Notes: generated by a model from the letters alone, not told the origin. DNA of 64,000 nucleotides from Sulfuriferula thiophila (GCF_003864975.1 NZ_BHGL01000046.1:124001-188000), one strand, 5' to 3'. Shown: positions 39,512 to 49,174, numbered from the stretch's first letter. Numbers and translations are program-made.

Positions 39512-40711
39512 ATGAACCCGTATCTTGACCGTCTACAACCTTATCCATTTCAAAAACTGCGTGAGCTGTTTGCCGGAATTACGCCGTCCACAGAATACTC
39601 TGCAATTAATCTATCAATAGGCGAACCCAAACACGCCACACCGGAATTCATTAAACAAGCGCTCATTGCCAATCTGGATGGGCTTGCCAGTTACCCGCTG
39701 ACGGCAGGTGTCCCCGCACTGCGGATCGCTATCGCCAACTGGATCGCGCGCCGCTATGCCATCCCCGCTCCTGATACTGACACGCAGATTTTACCGGTTA
39801 ATGGCAGTCGTGAGGCATTGTTTGCTTTCGCGCAAACCATCATCGACCCCTGCTTCGCAGAACCTGTTGTCATTTCGCCGAATCCGTTCTACCAGATTTA
39901 CGAAGGTGCCGCCTTGCTGGCCGGCGCACAACCGTATTATCTACCAACGCTGCCCGAAAACGGCTACCGCATGGAATTCAGCAGTGTGCCTGAATCAGTG
40001 CTGGCACGCACACAATTGGTTTATGTATGTTCACCGGGCAACCCTACCGGTCGAGTGATGACCCTGGATGAATGGCGCGAACTGTTCGCCTTATCCGACC
40101 GCTACGGCTTTGTCATTGCCGCAGATGAATGCTATTCCGAAATCTATTTCGACGAAGCCAATCCACCGCTAGGTGCGATGCAGGCCGCGCACCAACTGGG
40201 CCGCACTGACTATAAGAACCTGGTGGTATTTTCCAGCCTGTCAAAACGCTCCAATGTTCCTGGCATGCGCTCCGGTTTTGTCGCCGGCGATGCAGCAATC
40301 ATTGCCAAGTTTCTGCTCTACCGCACTTATCATGGCTCAGCCATGTCACCCAGCGTGCAAATGGCCAGCGCTGCCGCTTGGGATGATGAAGCCCATGTGG
40401 TAGAAAACCGCCGCCTGTATGCCGAGAAGTTCGCTGCCGTACAACCGATGCTGAACAGCGTCATGTCCGCAGCCATGCCAGATGCCGCATTCTATATGTG
40501 GGTACGCGTACCTAGCGGCGACGACGCCACATTTGCCCGCCAGCTCTATCAGGATTATCACGTCACGGTATTGCCTGGCTCCTATCTGGCACGTGATGCC
40601 GATGGCATTAATCCAGGCCAAGGCTTTATCCGCATCGCACTTGTTGCACCCGTTGCTGATTGCATAGCGGCTGCAAGACGAATCCAGCAATTAATCATTC
40701 AAACCAGTTAA
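39512..40711 (+). CDS. dapC: succinyldiaminopimelate transaminase (DapC type)
   Basis: A 399-residue class I/II PLP aminotransferase. The PLP-binding Lys is in [16 protein letters not shown] near 240, and [12 protein letters not shown] near 171 and [13 protein letters not shown] near 204 are conserved. DapC is the betaproteobacterial enzyme that makes N-succinyl-diaminopimelate on the lysine/peptidoglycan pathway; placement 20 bases before dapD supports this over another aminotransferase activity. Confidence 0.93.
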   Translation: MNPYLDRLQPYPFQKLRELFAGITPSTEYSAINLSIGEPKHATPEFIKQALIANLDGLASYPLTAGVPALRIAIANWIARRYAIPAPDTDTQILPVNGSREALFAFAQTIIDPCFAEPVVISPNPFYQIYEGAALLAGAQPYYLPTLPENGYRMEFSSVPESVLARTQLVYVCSPGNPTGRVMTLDEWRELFALSDRYGFVIAADECYSEIYFDEANPPLGAMQAAHQLGRTDYKNLVVFSSLSKRSNVPGMRSGFVAGDAAIIAKFLLYRTYHGSAMSPSVQMASAAAWDDEAHVVENRRLYAEKFAAVQPMLNSVMSAAMPDAAFYMWVRVPSGDDATFARQLYQDYHVTVLPGSYLARDADGINPGQGFIRIALVAPVADCIAAARRIQQLIIQTS

Positions 40712-40731
40712 TTTATTACAAAGGAATTAAA

Positions 40732-41553
40732 ATGACCGAAATTCAACAACTTATCGAAGAAGCTTTCGAGCGCCGCGCCGACATTAACCCCAAGAATGCC
40801 GAGCCTAAACTCAAAGATGCCATTGCGCATGTGCTGGAACAATTGGATAAAGGCCATCTGCGTGTTGCCAGCAAGGAAAACGGCGAGTGGGTCACCCACC
40901 AGTGGCTGAAAAAGGCCGTATTGCTGTCATTCCGTCTCGAAGACAACTTCTTCATCAAAGGTGGTTTCACCAACTACTACGATAAAGTGCCGTCGAAATT
41001 TGCCGACTACAACAGCCGCGATTTCCGTGAAGGCGGTTTCCGCGTTGTGCCACCTGCTGCTGCACGCCGCGGCTCGTTTATCGGTAAGAACGTAGTGTTA
41101 ATGCCTTCCTACATCAACATCGGCGCTTATGTCGATGAAGGCACCATGGTCGATACCTGGGCTACCGTTGGTTCCTGTGCCCAGATCGGTAAAAACGTCC
41201 ACTTGTCCGGCGGCGTTGGCATCGGCGGCGTACTGGAGCCAGTTCAGGCCAACCCTACCATCATCGGTGACAACTGCTTCATCGGCGCGCGCTCAGAAGT
41301 TGTCGAAGGCGTCATCGTGGAAGATAACGTTGTGATCTCCATGGGTGTATACATCGGCCAGAGCACCAAGATCTACGATCGCGAAACCGGTGAAGTCACC
41401 TATGGCCGCGTACCCGCTGGCTCAGTAGTCGTCAGCGGCAACCTGCCTTCCAAAGATGGCAGCTACAGCCTGTATTGTGCCGTCATCGTCAAGAAAGTAG
41501 ACGAGAAAACCCGTAGCAAAGTCGGCATCAACGAGTTGCTGCGCGGCATTTAA
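40732..41553 (+). CDS. dapD: tetrahydrodipicolinate N-succinyltransferase
   Basis: A 273-residue left-handed beta-helix acyltransferase with the N-terminal helical domain and the hexapeptide repeats visible in [20 protein letters not shown] and onwards from about residue 120. It succinylates tetrahydrodipicolinate in diaminopimelate and lysine synthesis. The start ATG 40732 follows AAAGGAATT. An upstream in-frame start would overlap dapC and lacks a site. Confidence 0.97.
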   Translation: MTEIQQLIEEAFERRADINPKNAEPKLKDAIAHVLEQLDKGHLRVASKENGEWVTHQWLKKAVLLSFRLEDNFFIKGGFTNYYDKVPSKFADYNSRDFREGGFRVVPPAAARRGSFIGKNVVLMPSYINIGAYVDEGTMVDTWATVGSCAQIGKNVHLSGGVGIGGVLEPVQANPTIIGDNCFIGARSEVVEGVIVEDNVVISMGVYIGQSTKIYDRETGEVTYGRVPAGSVVVSGNLPSKDGSYSLYCAVIVKKVDEKTRSKVGINELLRGI

Positions 41554-41696
41554 GCAAGCATCTGTAAACCTGTCCGGCTTTATCAGCACCCACGTGCCTC
41601 ATAAAGGCGGACAGTCTCTCCAGCAACTGGCTCAGCTCACATACGCGCTACCCGCGTAATAAACATCTCCCTCACGTCTACGTAACACCCTCATGC

Positions 41697-41713
41697 TGCA
41701 CAACATTGACGCA
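41697..41713 (+). promoter_or_regulatory. imperfect NtrC-type dyad upstream of amt
   Basis: TGCAC-N7-ACGCA has the spacing of an NtrC enhancer (GCAC-N7-GTGC), with 3 of 5 bases right in the second half-site. It lies about 110 bases before the -24/-12 element, a usual enhancer distance. Confidence 0.4.
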
Positions 41714-41805
41714 CAGCTTGTCCCATATCGGTCATAACGGTACTGCCACAACCGCCAGAACCACACTAAAACTCTTTCTAACCCACACAATCTCCATTTC
41801 CAGCA

Positions 41806-41821
41806 TGGAATGGCTCTTGCT
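41806..41821 (+). promoter_or_regulatory. sigma-54 promoter of amt
   Basis: TGG (41806-41808), 8 bases, then TTGCT (41817-41821) match the invariant GG and GC with correct spacing of the sigma-54 -24/-12 consensus. It sits 65 bases before the amt start. The rest of the 332-base spacer from 41554 shows no gene. Confidence 0.72.
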
Positions 41822-41885
41822 TTAGTCATCATGCAAAAAATTGTATGCACTTTTGCTTCCGCCCTATCCATAAAGGAAAATTTAT

Positions 41886-43313
41886 ATGAAACGATGGTTC
41901 ATCGCATTAGGTATGTTATGCATGTTAAACGTCTCCGGCATCATCCATGCCGACGACACTCCTCCAGCCCCCTCTCTGCCTGAAGCAACAACAGCAACAA
42001 TTACCCCCCCATCGCCCGTCGACTCCGTGCCGGTAACTGTCATACCCCCTGCAGCAACCGCTCCAATTGCAGCTGTAGCGCCACCAAGTCCTTCTGCATT
42101 CATCAATACCGGCGACAATGCCTGGATGCTAACTTCAACCGCCCTGGTCTTACTAATGACTATCCCTGGTCTGGGCCTGTTCTATGGCGGCATGGTGCGC
42201 AAGAAAAATGTGCTGGCAACGCTGATGCAGGTATTTACCATCACCTGCCTGGTCACGGTGTTATGGATGATTGCTGGCTACAGCCTTGCCTTTACAGCCG
42301 GAAACAGTTTTATAGGTGGGATGAGTCGATTATTCCTGACGGGCATGGGTCTGGATAGTGCGAATCCGTTAGCTCCGACCATACCGGAAAGCACATACAT
42401 GACTTTCCAGATGACCTTTGCCATCATCACGCCTGCCCTGATCATCGGTGCCTTTGCTGACCGGATGAAATTTTCAGCGCTCATCCTGTTTATCTCTGCC
42501 TGGCTACTTGCCGTCTACGCACCCATTGCGCACATGGTATGGGGTCCCGGCGGCTGGCTAGCCGCCGACGGCGTGCTGGATTATGCCGGTGGTACGGTAG
42601 TCCACACCAATGCCGGTGTCGCCGGTCTGGTCGCGGCATTGGTAATTGGTAAACGCGTAGGTTACGGCACGGAACCCATGCCCCCGCACAATCTAGTCCT
42701 GGCCATGATCGGCGCTTCATTATTATGGGTAGGCTGGTTCGGTTTTAATGCAGGTTCGGCAGGTGCAGCCAGCGATCGCGCCGGTATGGCAATGGCCGTA
42801 ACTCAGATTGCCACAGCCACGGCAGCGCTAAGCTGGATGTTTGTGGAATGGATGGGCAGAGGCAAACCAAGTCTGCTCGGTATCTGCTCCGGCGCAGTAG
42901 CGGGACTGGTAGCTATCACCCCTGCTTCCGGTTTTGTTGCACCTTCTGGCGCACTGGTTATTGGCCTGGCTGCCGGTGCAGGATGCTATTGGGGTGCGGT
43001 ATACCTGAAACGCATGATCGGCTACGATGACTCCCTTGATGCATTTGGCGTACATGCCATCGGCGGTATTCTGGGTGCGCTACTGACCGGCGTGTTCGCA
43101 GTCAAGGCTATCGGCGGCACTGCTGGCGTGCTGGAAGGCAATACCGACCAACTGCTCATCCAGGCAACCGGTGTGGGTGTTACCATCGTATATGATGCCG
43201 TCATCACCTACATCATCCTCAAACTGGTGGATGCATTCATAGGATTGCGTGTAACCGAAAATCAGGAAGAAGAAGGTCTTGATATCAGCTTGCATGGTGA
43301 ACGTTTAGAATAA
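41886..43313 (+). CDS. amt: ammonium transporter
   Basis: A 475-residue Amt/Mep/Rh channel. A signal peptide (cleaved near HADD, about 23) and a Pro/Ala-rich extracytosolic segment precede eleven hydrophobic segments. The paired pore histidines are in PIAHMVWGPGGW near 219 and FGVHAIGG near 386. The C-terminal tail is shorter than usual: EEEGLDISLHGERLE. The sigma-54 promoter suggests nitrogen-limitation control; GlnB at 9790 is the only P-II protein in the window. Confidence 0.96.
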   Translation: MKRWFIALGMLCMLNVSGIIHADDTPPAPSLPEATTATITPPSPVDSVPVTVIPPAATAPIAAVAPPSPSAFINTGDNAWMLTSTALVLLMTIPGLGLFYGGMVRKKNVLATLMQVFTITCLVTVLWMIAGYSLAFTAGNSFIGGMSRLFLTGMGLDSANPLAPTIPESTYMTFQMTFAIITPALIIGAFADRMKFSALILFISAWLLAVYAPIAHMVWGPGGWLAADGVLDYAGGTVVHTNAGVAGLVAALVIGKRVGYGTEPMPPHNLVLAMIGASLLWVGWFGFNAGSAGAASDRAGMAMAVTQIATATAALSWMFVEWMGRGKPSLLGICSGAVAGLVAITPASGFVAPSGALVIGLAAGAGCYWGAVYLKRMIGYDDSLDAFGVHAIGGILGALLTGVFAVKAIGGTAGVLEGNTDQLLIQATGVGVTIVYDAVITYIILKLVDAFIGLRVTENQEEEGLDISLHGERLE

Positions 43314-43342
43314 GTACACAGCACTAACATTGTGTCCGACTA

Positions 43343-43373
43343 CCTGCTGCACTGCATTCCATAGTGCAACAGG
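43343..43373 (+). terminator. hairpin after amt
   Basis: Arms CCTGCTGCACT and AGTGCAACAGG (one mismatch) enclose 9 bases, 30 bases after the amt stop. There is no T run, so it may be a processing or Rho-linked hairpin. Nothing else is recognisable in 43374-43598. Confidence 0.5.
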
Positions 43374-43598
43374 TGGTTACGGCCAGCAGCCCAAATTAGG
43401 GCCTATACATACAATCACGCCCAGTTTCACAGCAACTTCCCACCATTATCCACCACATAAACAAACTGCAAAGTCATTCTTAACAAATTGATTAAACAGG
43501 TTAATTAACAAAACAAACACCCATCATCAGCCGACTATGCAAATGGTATGATTTTTGCTGTAACAGACTGTGATAACACAACCTAGCGAGGTGCAGCT

Positions 43599-43919
43599 GT
43601 GGATACTGACTTTATACAACTACAACTAATGACACGCCTTAAGCTTCAGCTAAAGCGCCGTCTTGACATTAAAATGGACATCCATCAGTTTCTGGCTGAT
43701 CGCAATTATGCGCAGCAGATGCTGCAGATTGCCGATGAGTCAGAGGATGAAGATCTGATTATGTACGCGCTGCAAATTTCAAATAACTTAGGATGGCTGG
43801 GCACCAAGTCTGCCCCTGCAAAAAAACCATTTTTCGAATTACCTAAAAGAACGCCTGAAGCCGAGCAATCCTTGCTCGCCGCGACCACGCCGCAATACAT
43901 TTACGGCACACGCGGCTGA
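43599..43919 (+). CDS. small hypothetical protein
   Basis: A 106-residue soluble protein beginning at a GTG (43599) behind GCGAGG; the ATG at 43629 is the alternative. It has a basic helical opening, an acidic middle (DESEDEDLIMYAL near 46-58) and ends with FFELPKRTPEAEQ. I recognise no family. It is alone between amt and a convergent pair, with a hairpin directly after it. Confidence 0.65.
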   Translation: MDTDFIQLQLMTRLKLQLKRRLDIKMDIHQFLADRNYAQQMLQIADESEDEDLIMYALQISNNLGWLGTKSAPAKKPFFELPKRTPEAEQSLLAATTPQYIYGTRG

Positions 43920-43926
43920 CAAAAAT

Positions 43927-43950
43927 CCGTAACCAACGAGCTGGTTACGG
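43927..43950 (-). terminator. terminator hairpin for the minus-strand pair
   Basis: CCGTAACCA and TGGTTACGG (43927-43935, 43942-43950) form a 9-bp stem. On the minus strand it is followed by a TTTTT run (43921-43926), so it is mainly a terminator of the 44707-44004 pair; it can also stop the facing gene at 43919. Confidence 0.72.
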
Positions 43951-44003
43951 TAAAAAGCTTAACATTACCAATCCCTGCAGGGTAAGAATTAAACTGCACC
44001 TGA

Positions 44004-44306
44004 TTACACTAACAACCAGGCCAACATAATGCAATTCAGGATAACGGTAGCCCAAAACGCAACCTGAAAAGATATTTTCCTTGATTTGTGACGCAACAGT
44101 CTTTGCGCAACAAACGCCCCCGGCCACCCGCCGAATAAGGATAAAAGATGCAAGCTGATCTCTGGTGTTCGCCATTGATTGGCTCGAGCAGCGGATTTAT
44201 CAAACGCATAGGCGATAAACGTGATGCTACTGACAAGGCAATACACCGCGACAACATAAAACGCTACACTACCTATAGCCGACAAATCAGTAAAACCAGA
44301 AGACAT
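44004..44306 (-). CDS. DUF1294-type small membrane protein
   Basis: About 100 residues with two to three hydrophobic segments and the conserved FDKSAA--QWRTPEISLHLLSLFGGWPGAF pattern (FDKSAARANQWRTPE near 35) of DUF1294. The ATG at 44304-44306 overlaps the upstream stop (ATGA), which is why I reject a longer start at 44378. Function unknown. Confidence 0.86.
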   Translation of the reverse strand: MSSGFTDLSAIGSVAFYVVAVYCLVSSITFIAYAFDKSAARANQWRTPEISLHLLSLFGGWPGAFVAQRLLRHKSRKISFQVAFWATVILNCIMLAWLLV

Positions 44307-44707
44307 CAACGTAGCAGCAGAATTGCCAGACTGACCACGGCAACGCCACTCATAACTGCCAAACCACCCGCCAACCACAGAATTCTTACGCGGTTAGTCT
44401 CAACATGCTTAATCAATTGGGCGTTCTGATCAGCCAAAACCTGTATTAACTCTGAAGACGTCAGCATCTGGCCACGCAAATCAGCGACTGCGGCCTCTGT
44501 AGCGGCAAGTTGCGCCTGAAGCTTGATGATGGATTGCGCTTCCGGCGACAGCGCAGACGGTATATCGACAGGCGGCACCTCCTCGGGTTGAGACTGATTT
44601 GCTACCGTATTCCAGAGTTTCTTCGCCCGCTCCAGCACCTTGGGCGCATTGCTGATGACCTCACCCCAGGGAACCAACTGTAAAACCGCCAACAAACCAA
44701 TAGCCAT
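44306..44707 (-). CDS. hypothetical protein with coiled coil and C-terminal membrane anchor
   Basis: A 133-residue protein: an amphipathic opening AIGLLAVLQLVPWGEVI, a Pro-rich linker near 45, a helical coiled-coil stretch (QSIIKLQAQLAATEAAVADL near 58-77), and one hydrophobic segment near the end (LAGGLAVMSGVAVVSLAILL). It is coupled by overlap with the DUF1294 gene. No named family. Confidence 0.75.
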   Translation of the reverse strand: MAIGLLAVLQLVPWGEVISNAPKVLERAKKLWNTVANQSQPEEVPPVDIPSALSPEAQSIIKLQAQLAATEAAVADLRGQMLTSSELIQVLADQNAQLIKHVETNRVRILWLAGGLAVMSGVAVVSLAILLLR

Positions 44708-44797
44708 TTATCCGCCTTCCATCAATGTAATCGAACACATCTGCATCCATTATCAGGTTATGAGCATAAACTTTAATCTTAGTCACATGCTGCAAAC

Positions 44798-45070
44798 TTA
44801 TTTGTTCTTACTTTTCCGATCGCGCTTACTCCAGTACTGGAATTCATCCTCATATACCTCCATGTCCACCTCCATGACTCTGGTCTGAAGTCGTCCCTGA
44901 ACATCGGAAACAGCTTTGTTATAAACAAGCGGACCAAGCTCTTGGAGCAAGAAATCAAGGAAAGTATCAGCTGCAAGATTACCGATAGTGTCATCCATAT
45001 TTTCTGCGAAATACCGTTGGATAGAAACGATCACCTCGTTTCGATTTTCCTTGCTAAGCTCAATTGTCAT
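44798..45070 (-). CDS. DUF2164 family protein
   Basis: A 90-residue cytosolic protein. The opening MTIELSKENRNEVIVSIQRYF and FLDFLLQELGPLVYNKAVSD near 36-55 are typical of DUF2164, with the positively charged end KRDRKSKNK. No function is established. Separated from neighbours by 90 and 130 bases. Confidence 0.88.
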   Translation of the reverse strand: MTIELSKENRNEVIVSIQRYFAENMDDTIGNLAADTFLDFLLQELGPLVYNKAVSDVQGRLQTRVMEVDMEVYEDEFQYWSKRDRKSKNK

Positions 45071-45201
45071 ATTAATGTAATTTAATAAATAGCTATGTTA
45101 TATAATTGAATAGAAGATAAATACAACGGGGATCCAGCTCCATACAGTTCGGATAACTATTGAGTGGACATTAAGCAACAAATCAACACACATGAGACGT
45201 A

Positions 45202-46044
45202 TTAGCCAGAACGCTTTTCCAGCATCACCAACGCAATGCCTCCAAGAATGGCTATCGAAGCCAATCCTAAACGTAAAGTTATCGGCTCACCAAGGAAAAC
45301 AATACCACCCAGGGCAGCAATGACCGGAACACTTAACTGCACCGTCGCCGCATGTGTGGCTTTCAATTCAGGTAATGCGGCATACCAGATAGCGTAACCT
45401 ATTCCGGAAGCCAAAGCACCTGAGAAAACTGCATACCAGAACCCAGCTGCATCCATAGCCAAACCATGCAACATCAACACACTCAATGTTGCCGCAAAAG
45501 GAATAGCGCGCAGAAAATTCCCCGCAGTCACATTGGTTGGATCGCCCGTTCCTTTCCCGCGTAAAGAATATACCCCCCAAGCTATCCCGGCACCCAACAT
45601 CACAATGGAAGAGTACAGCGATGGTGCTGAAAGGCCCGGCAGCAGCAAAACGACAAGCCCACTGAAAGCAAGTACCAGGCCGACGACCTGCAAGCCCAGA
45701 AGCCGCTCTCCCCGCCAAATGCCATAACCTATCATCGTTGCCTGAACAGCACCAAATAGCAGCAATGCTCCTGTTGCTGCAGGCAGGTTCACATAAGCAA
45801 ATGAAAAGCCGGCCGCATAAAGAAACAATGCAAATGCAGATAACCAGTTACCGCCACTGCTACGCTTACCGTGACGCAGATGCACCACCAGCCAAAGCAT
45901 TAAAGCCCCGGAAACGACTCGAATCAAAGTAAAACTCACTGCATCTATGCTGGTATGTTTAAGGGCAACCCGGCAAAGCAACGAATTAGCCGCAAAAGCA
46001 ACCATTGCCAGTGATGTCAGTGAAATTATCCGGATATAAGACAT
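45202..46044 (-). CDS. EamA/DMT-superfamily transporter
   Basis: A 280-residue protein with ten hydrophobic segments in two EamA domains. The N-terminal signature NSLLCRVALKH near 19-29 and the C-terminal GGIVFLGEPITLRLGLAS near 244-261 are typical. It is a less close relative of the two other EamA proteins in the window. Confidence 0.9.
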   Translation of the reverse strand: MSYIRIISLTSLAMVAFAANSLLCRVALKHTSIDAVSFTLIRVVSGALMLWLVVHLRHGKRSSGGNWLSAFALFLYAAGFSFAYVNLPAATGALLLFGAVQATMIGYGIWRGERLLGLQVVGLVLAFSGLVVLLLPGLSAPSLYSSIVMLGAGIAWGVYSLRGKGTGDPTNVTAGNFLRAIPFAATLSVLMLHGLAMDAAGFWYAVFSGALASGIGYAIWYAALPELKATHAATVQLSVPVIAALGGIVFLGEPITLRLGLASIAILGGIALVMLEKRSG

Positions 46045-46092
46045 TAAAAGCTCTTTGCAGAAAGGTATTTGATTTGATTGCCTGCATTGATT

Positions 46093-46740
46093 TCAATCAC
46101 CGCCACCGCCACCGCCACTTCCGCAACCACTGCCACCGCAGCTTGATGCATCCCCGGAACTGCATCCGATATCCCCCGCACAATAACCACCCGTGCTGGA
46201 GTTACCTGCATTTAACTGGCTTTTACAATTTAATGAATATTTGAACCCATTTTCAATCTCCAGCAAACCGTCAATTGCGAACAGCAATGGCAGCCGTTCA
46301 GGCGCTTTCGGATTAATACGCTCTTTCATGCACGACAACCTCCACGCGCGTTTTATACCTTCTTCTGCATGGGTGGGTGTAGTCATCGCCTCTGTAGGCG
46401 TGTGATGCAGGAATCTGCCCAACGCTTTTTTACTGAAATGTTCGTAAGCTCTGGTGCAGATAATGAACTCATGCCATGCCACATCAACTGCCTGCGATGG
46501 CATAGCAACCATTCTCCAGTTCGCCTTGTTACAAATATGGAAATATGAACGCAATCCATCAAAAATAAGCTCAATCTGCTCATCATTTAGATGAGGATAT
46601 TGATTAGCCACCTTTTTCTTGATAGAGGGATGAAAAGCAAAACTCTCAATAAAGCTTAACTGATGACCTCTCCTGAGACCATAGCGCCATAAAATCGCCG
46701 CGGCCATAATGACTAATAAAATCAGTAGCGAAAAATCCAT
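46093..46740 (-). CDS. membrane-anchored protein with glycine/cysteine-rich tail
   Basis: A 215-residue protein with an N-terminal membrane segment (SLLILLVIMAAAILW), a middle domain with AVDVAWHEFIICTRAYEHF near 84-102 as in glycine-rich-domain (PF07173-like) proteins, and a C-terminal tail of Cys, Ser and a run of Gly ending in Asp. The tail resembles those of DUF/TIGR04222-type export proteins. Function unknown. Confidence 0.72.
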   Translation of the reverse strand: MDFSLLILLVIMAAAILWRYGLRRGHQLSFIESFAFHPSIKKKVANQYPHLNDEQIELIFDGLRSYFHICNKANWRMVAMPSQAVDVAWHEFIICTRAYEHFSKKALGRFLHHTPTEAMTTPTHAEEGIKRAWRLSCMKERINPKAPERLPLLFAIDGLLEIENGFKYSLNCKSQLNAGNSSTGGYCAGDIGCSSGDASSCGGSGCGSGGGGGGD

Positions 46741-47045
46741 TTAACGAACGACCATTTCTTAACTCATCTAAAGGCAAGATACCCACCGCACCATAATCGA
46801 AACAAACTCTGAAAATACAACGATAACATAAGCCTAATCTGAAGCCAGGCCAATCTCTCTCAACCATCAACAAAGCAAACAGAGAACGAACTATAGATCT
46901 ATTTAACAATGGGCCTGTAGTCTCAGCTATCCGTTTGCCTATATCAAACAGCTCTTCACAGCATTCAGTCTGCTCACACACGGGTGTCGGATCATCCGCA
47001 CAACAATTCCCGACAATAATTCCAACGTAGCAAATCTCGGTAATT
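46741..47045 (-). pseudogene. degraded duplicate of the 47334-47681 gene
   Basis: 46886-47035 repeats 47325-47480 with scattered mismatches, and 46741-46812 repeats the 3' flank 47268-47337. On the minus strand the copy can still be read as GNCCADDPTPVCEQTE followed by FDIGKRIAET, against GSCCADDPTPVCEQTE and FDIDKRTAET in the intact gene. The 5' half is missing and the frame is stopped, with about 75 extra bases (46812-46885) before the copied flank. It is a partial tandem duplication. Confidence 0.75.
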
Positions 47046-47134
47046 ACTCGAAGTAGAATAGCTTTGGCACTGGCGGCAAAGAGTACTTAAAGGTGTGTCG
47101 TTACGAGTAACCACGTGGAGTTTATCAGACGCCG

Positions 47135-47233
47135 TTACCACTGATAATAACTGGACAAGCGTCGCCAACGCAGTTCGGCTGCCATCTGGCGGATACGCTG
47201 GGGATCTAGTTTCACGGGTTCTTGCCTAATCAT
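47135..47233 (-). CDS. possible 32-residue basic peptide
   Basis: ATG (47231-47233) to TAA (47135-47137) gives a basic, arginine- and tryptophan-rich peptide with the stretch RIRQMAAELRWRRLSSYYQ. It has a biased, coding-like composition and a weak AAAAGAC upstream. It lies between the two copies of the duplication. It may be a fragment of a longer lost gene, a transposase remnant or a true small protein. Confidence 0.3.
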   Translation of the reverse strand: MIRQEPVKLDPQRIRQMAAELRWRRLSSYYQW

Positions 47234-47333
47234 AGTCAAGTCTTTTCAAACCGCTGAATCATTCCGCCCAACGAACGAGCTTTTCCTAATGTATCTAGTG
47301 ACATGATATCCACTACACTGAAATCGCAACAAA

Positions 47334-47681
47334 CTATTGATCTTGTAACAAAAAGACCTTGGTCTCGGCTGTTCGTTTGTCTATATCGAACTGCACTTCA
47401 CAATATTCAGTCTGCTCACACACCGGTGTCGGATCGTCTGCACAACAACTCCCGGCAATGATCCCGGCATAGAAAATACCGGTTTTTGCACGAATCAGAT
47501 CAGATGTCTCCGTGACACTCAGGATTACCACGCTGATAGCAGCATCGCTGACATAGCTGCTTTGTGATAAACCCGCCTGCAGGGGAAGAAGCTCGGCATC
47601 CAGATTTTGTATTTCATGCTTTAGGATGTTCTCAAATTCGGGGGTGCGCCAGGCTTGTAATGCATTAATCAACTTGATCAT
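47334..47681 (-). CDS. conserved small protein with CCADDPTP motif
   Basis: A 115-residue protein starting MIKLINALQAWRTPEF at 47681 (a longer start at 47720 has no support). It has GLSQSSYVSDAAISVVILS near 53-71 and the C-terminal SCCADDPTPVCEQTEYCEV near 81-99, a pattern known from uncharacterised betaproteobacterial proteins. The vicinal Cys pair with further cysteines could bind metal. It has a degraded partial copy downstream. Confidence 0.8.
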   Translation of the reverse strand: MIKLINALQAWRTPEFENILKHEIQNLDAELLPLQAGLSQSSYVSDAAISVVILSVTETSDLIRAKTGIFYAGIIAGSCCADDPTPVCEQTEYCEVQFDIDKRTAETKVFLLQDQ

Positions 47682-47824
47682 GGGTATTACACCTATAAAA
47701 TCATATGTGTTGGCTTCCATCGCACACTCGCTCTATTCTGCAATCATGCACCACCAATATAACTAAAATATACAGTCCTGCCAGACCTTTGCCTTTGAGT
47801 CCAAGCCGATAATTCGTTGCAGCG

Positions 47825-49174
47825 TTAATTTGATCGCACTTGCTCAAACTTCTCACGCAAACTTTTCAGTACGTCAGGCTCACCTCTGACTTGGAAATAG
47901 GCACCCTCTTCGTCTGCTCGTTCTTCCAGTACCTTGCAATTTTCATAGATTTCGCTGCGCAGTTGTTGAGCCGACCAGGGCAGGAACAATTCGTCTTCGA
48001 CCAGATCCTGCTGAAAAAACTCAACGATTGCTTTATGCAGCTTCGCGACATCGTCCGGGCGGCGCGCACTCATCACGATACAGCCAGGGTACTTTGCCTT
48101 TAGCGCCGCCTCACACTCAGCTTGTGCTGCTGCGTCCCCGACGTGATCGATTTTGTTAAAAACACGGATACGCGGAACATCCTGGGCACCAATTTCTTCC
48201 AGCACTTCGTTGGTGACTTCGAGCTGGCGTTCAAATCCGGGATCACTGGCATCAATAACGTGCAGTAACAGCGATGCATCCAGCGCTTCATCGAGCGTTG
48301 ATTTGAATGATGCGACCAGACCATGTGGCAGGTTTTTGATGAAACCGACTGTGTCACTGACCAGCACACGTGGCACACTCTCTGGCTGGAGAACGCGCAC
48401 GGTGGTATCAAGCGTAGCAAACAGTTTATTGGCGACCAGCACTTCGCTGCCAGTCAACGCCCGCATCAAGGTGGATTTGCCAGCGTTGGTGTAACCGACC
48501 AGCGCTACAGATGCCTGACTGCGGCGCTCTTGCCGACGCGCGCGCTGTATCTTGCGGTCAGCGTCCATTGCGATAATTTCCATCTGCAACTCAGCGATGC
48601 GGTCGCGGATCTTGCGCCGATCCAGCTCGGTGTGCGACTCGCCAGCGCCACGACCACCAACGCCGCTACGTTGACGGCCTTGCGGTCCAGCCAACTTTGC
48701 CATTTCGCGCAGTCGAGGCGCCATGTAGCCGAGACGTGCGATCTCCACCTGTGCGCGTGCGGCGGGTGAGCGTGCGTTGCGATGAAAAATTTCCAGGATG
48801 ACCATGGTACGGTCCATCACCGAGCAGCCAACCTCCTTCTCCAAATTGCGCGCCTGTGAAGGTGATATCTCGTGGTCAACCAGTATGGCGTCAATGTAGT
48901 CGTCTTCAGCTTCTTCAGCCTGATGGCTGTCGGCAGACTCAAATGCACTGTTCACGTATTGGTGTATTTCCTCGCGCTTGCCGACGCCCAGATAGGCGGT
49001 TCGGTCGAAGCTGATGCGCTTCTGCGTAAAGGTATGCACGACCTCGTAGCCCAGCGTTTTTGCGAGCTCGCGCAATTCAGTCAGCGATGCTTCGAATTCC
49101 AAATCGGTCACGTTAGGCAGTTGCACAGCCGCGACGACTGCACGCTTGGGCTTCTCTTGGGTTTCTGTACGCAT
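47825..49174 (-). CDS. hflX: ribosome-associated GTPase HflX
   Basis: A 449-residue GTPase that splits stalled 70S ribosomes. It has the N-terminal HflX domain (RISFDRTAYLGVGKREEI near 53-70, the GRGAGESHTELDRRKI signature near 175-190), then G1 GYTNAGKST near 227, DTVGFIKNLP as G3 and NKIDHV as G4. In most betaproteobacteria it follows hfq in hfq-hflX-hflK-hflC; here it stands alone. Confidence 0.96.
   Translation of the reverse strand: MRTETQEKPKRAVVAAVQLPNVTDLEFEASLTELRELAKTLGYEVVHTFTQKRISFDRTAYLGVGKREEIHQYVNSAFESADSHQAEEAEDDYIDAILVDHEISPSQARNLEKEVGCSVMDRTMVILEIFHRNARSPAARAQVEIARLGYMAPRLREMAKLAGPQGRQRSGVGGRGAGESHTELDRRKIRDRIAELQMEIIAMDADRKIQRARRQERRSQASVALVGYTNAGKSTLMRALTGSEVLVANKLFATLDTTVRVLQPESVPRVLVSDTVGFIKNLPHGLVASFKSTLDEALDASLLLHVIDASDPGFERQLEVTNEVLEEIGAQDVPRIRVFNKIDHVGDAAAQAECEAALKAKYPGCIVMSARRPDDVAKLHKAIVEFFQQDLVEDELFLPWSAQQLRSEIYENCKVLEERADEEGAYFQVRGEPDVLKSLREKFEQVRSN

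Noticed and set aside
44307-44378. Longer start for the DUF1294 gene
   Set aside because: The extra residues (MVGGWFGSYEW) are antisense/other-frame to the upstream gene and the ATGA overlap at 44304-44307 gives the natural start.
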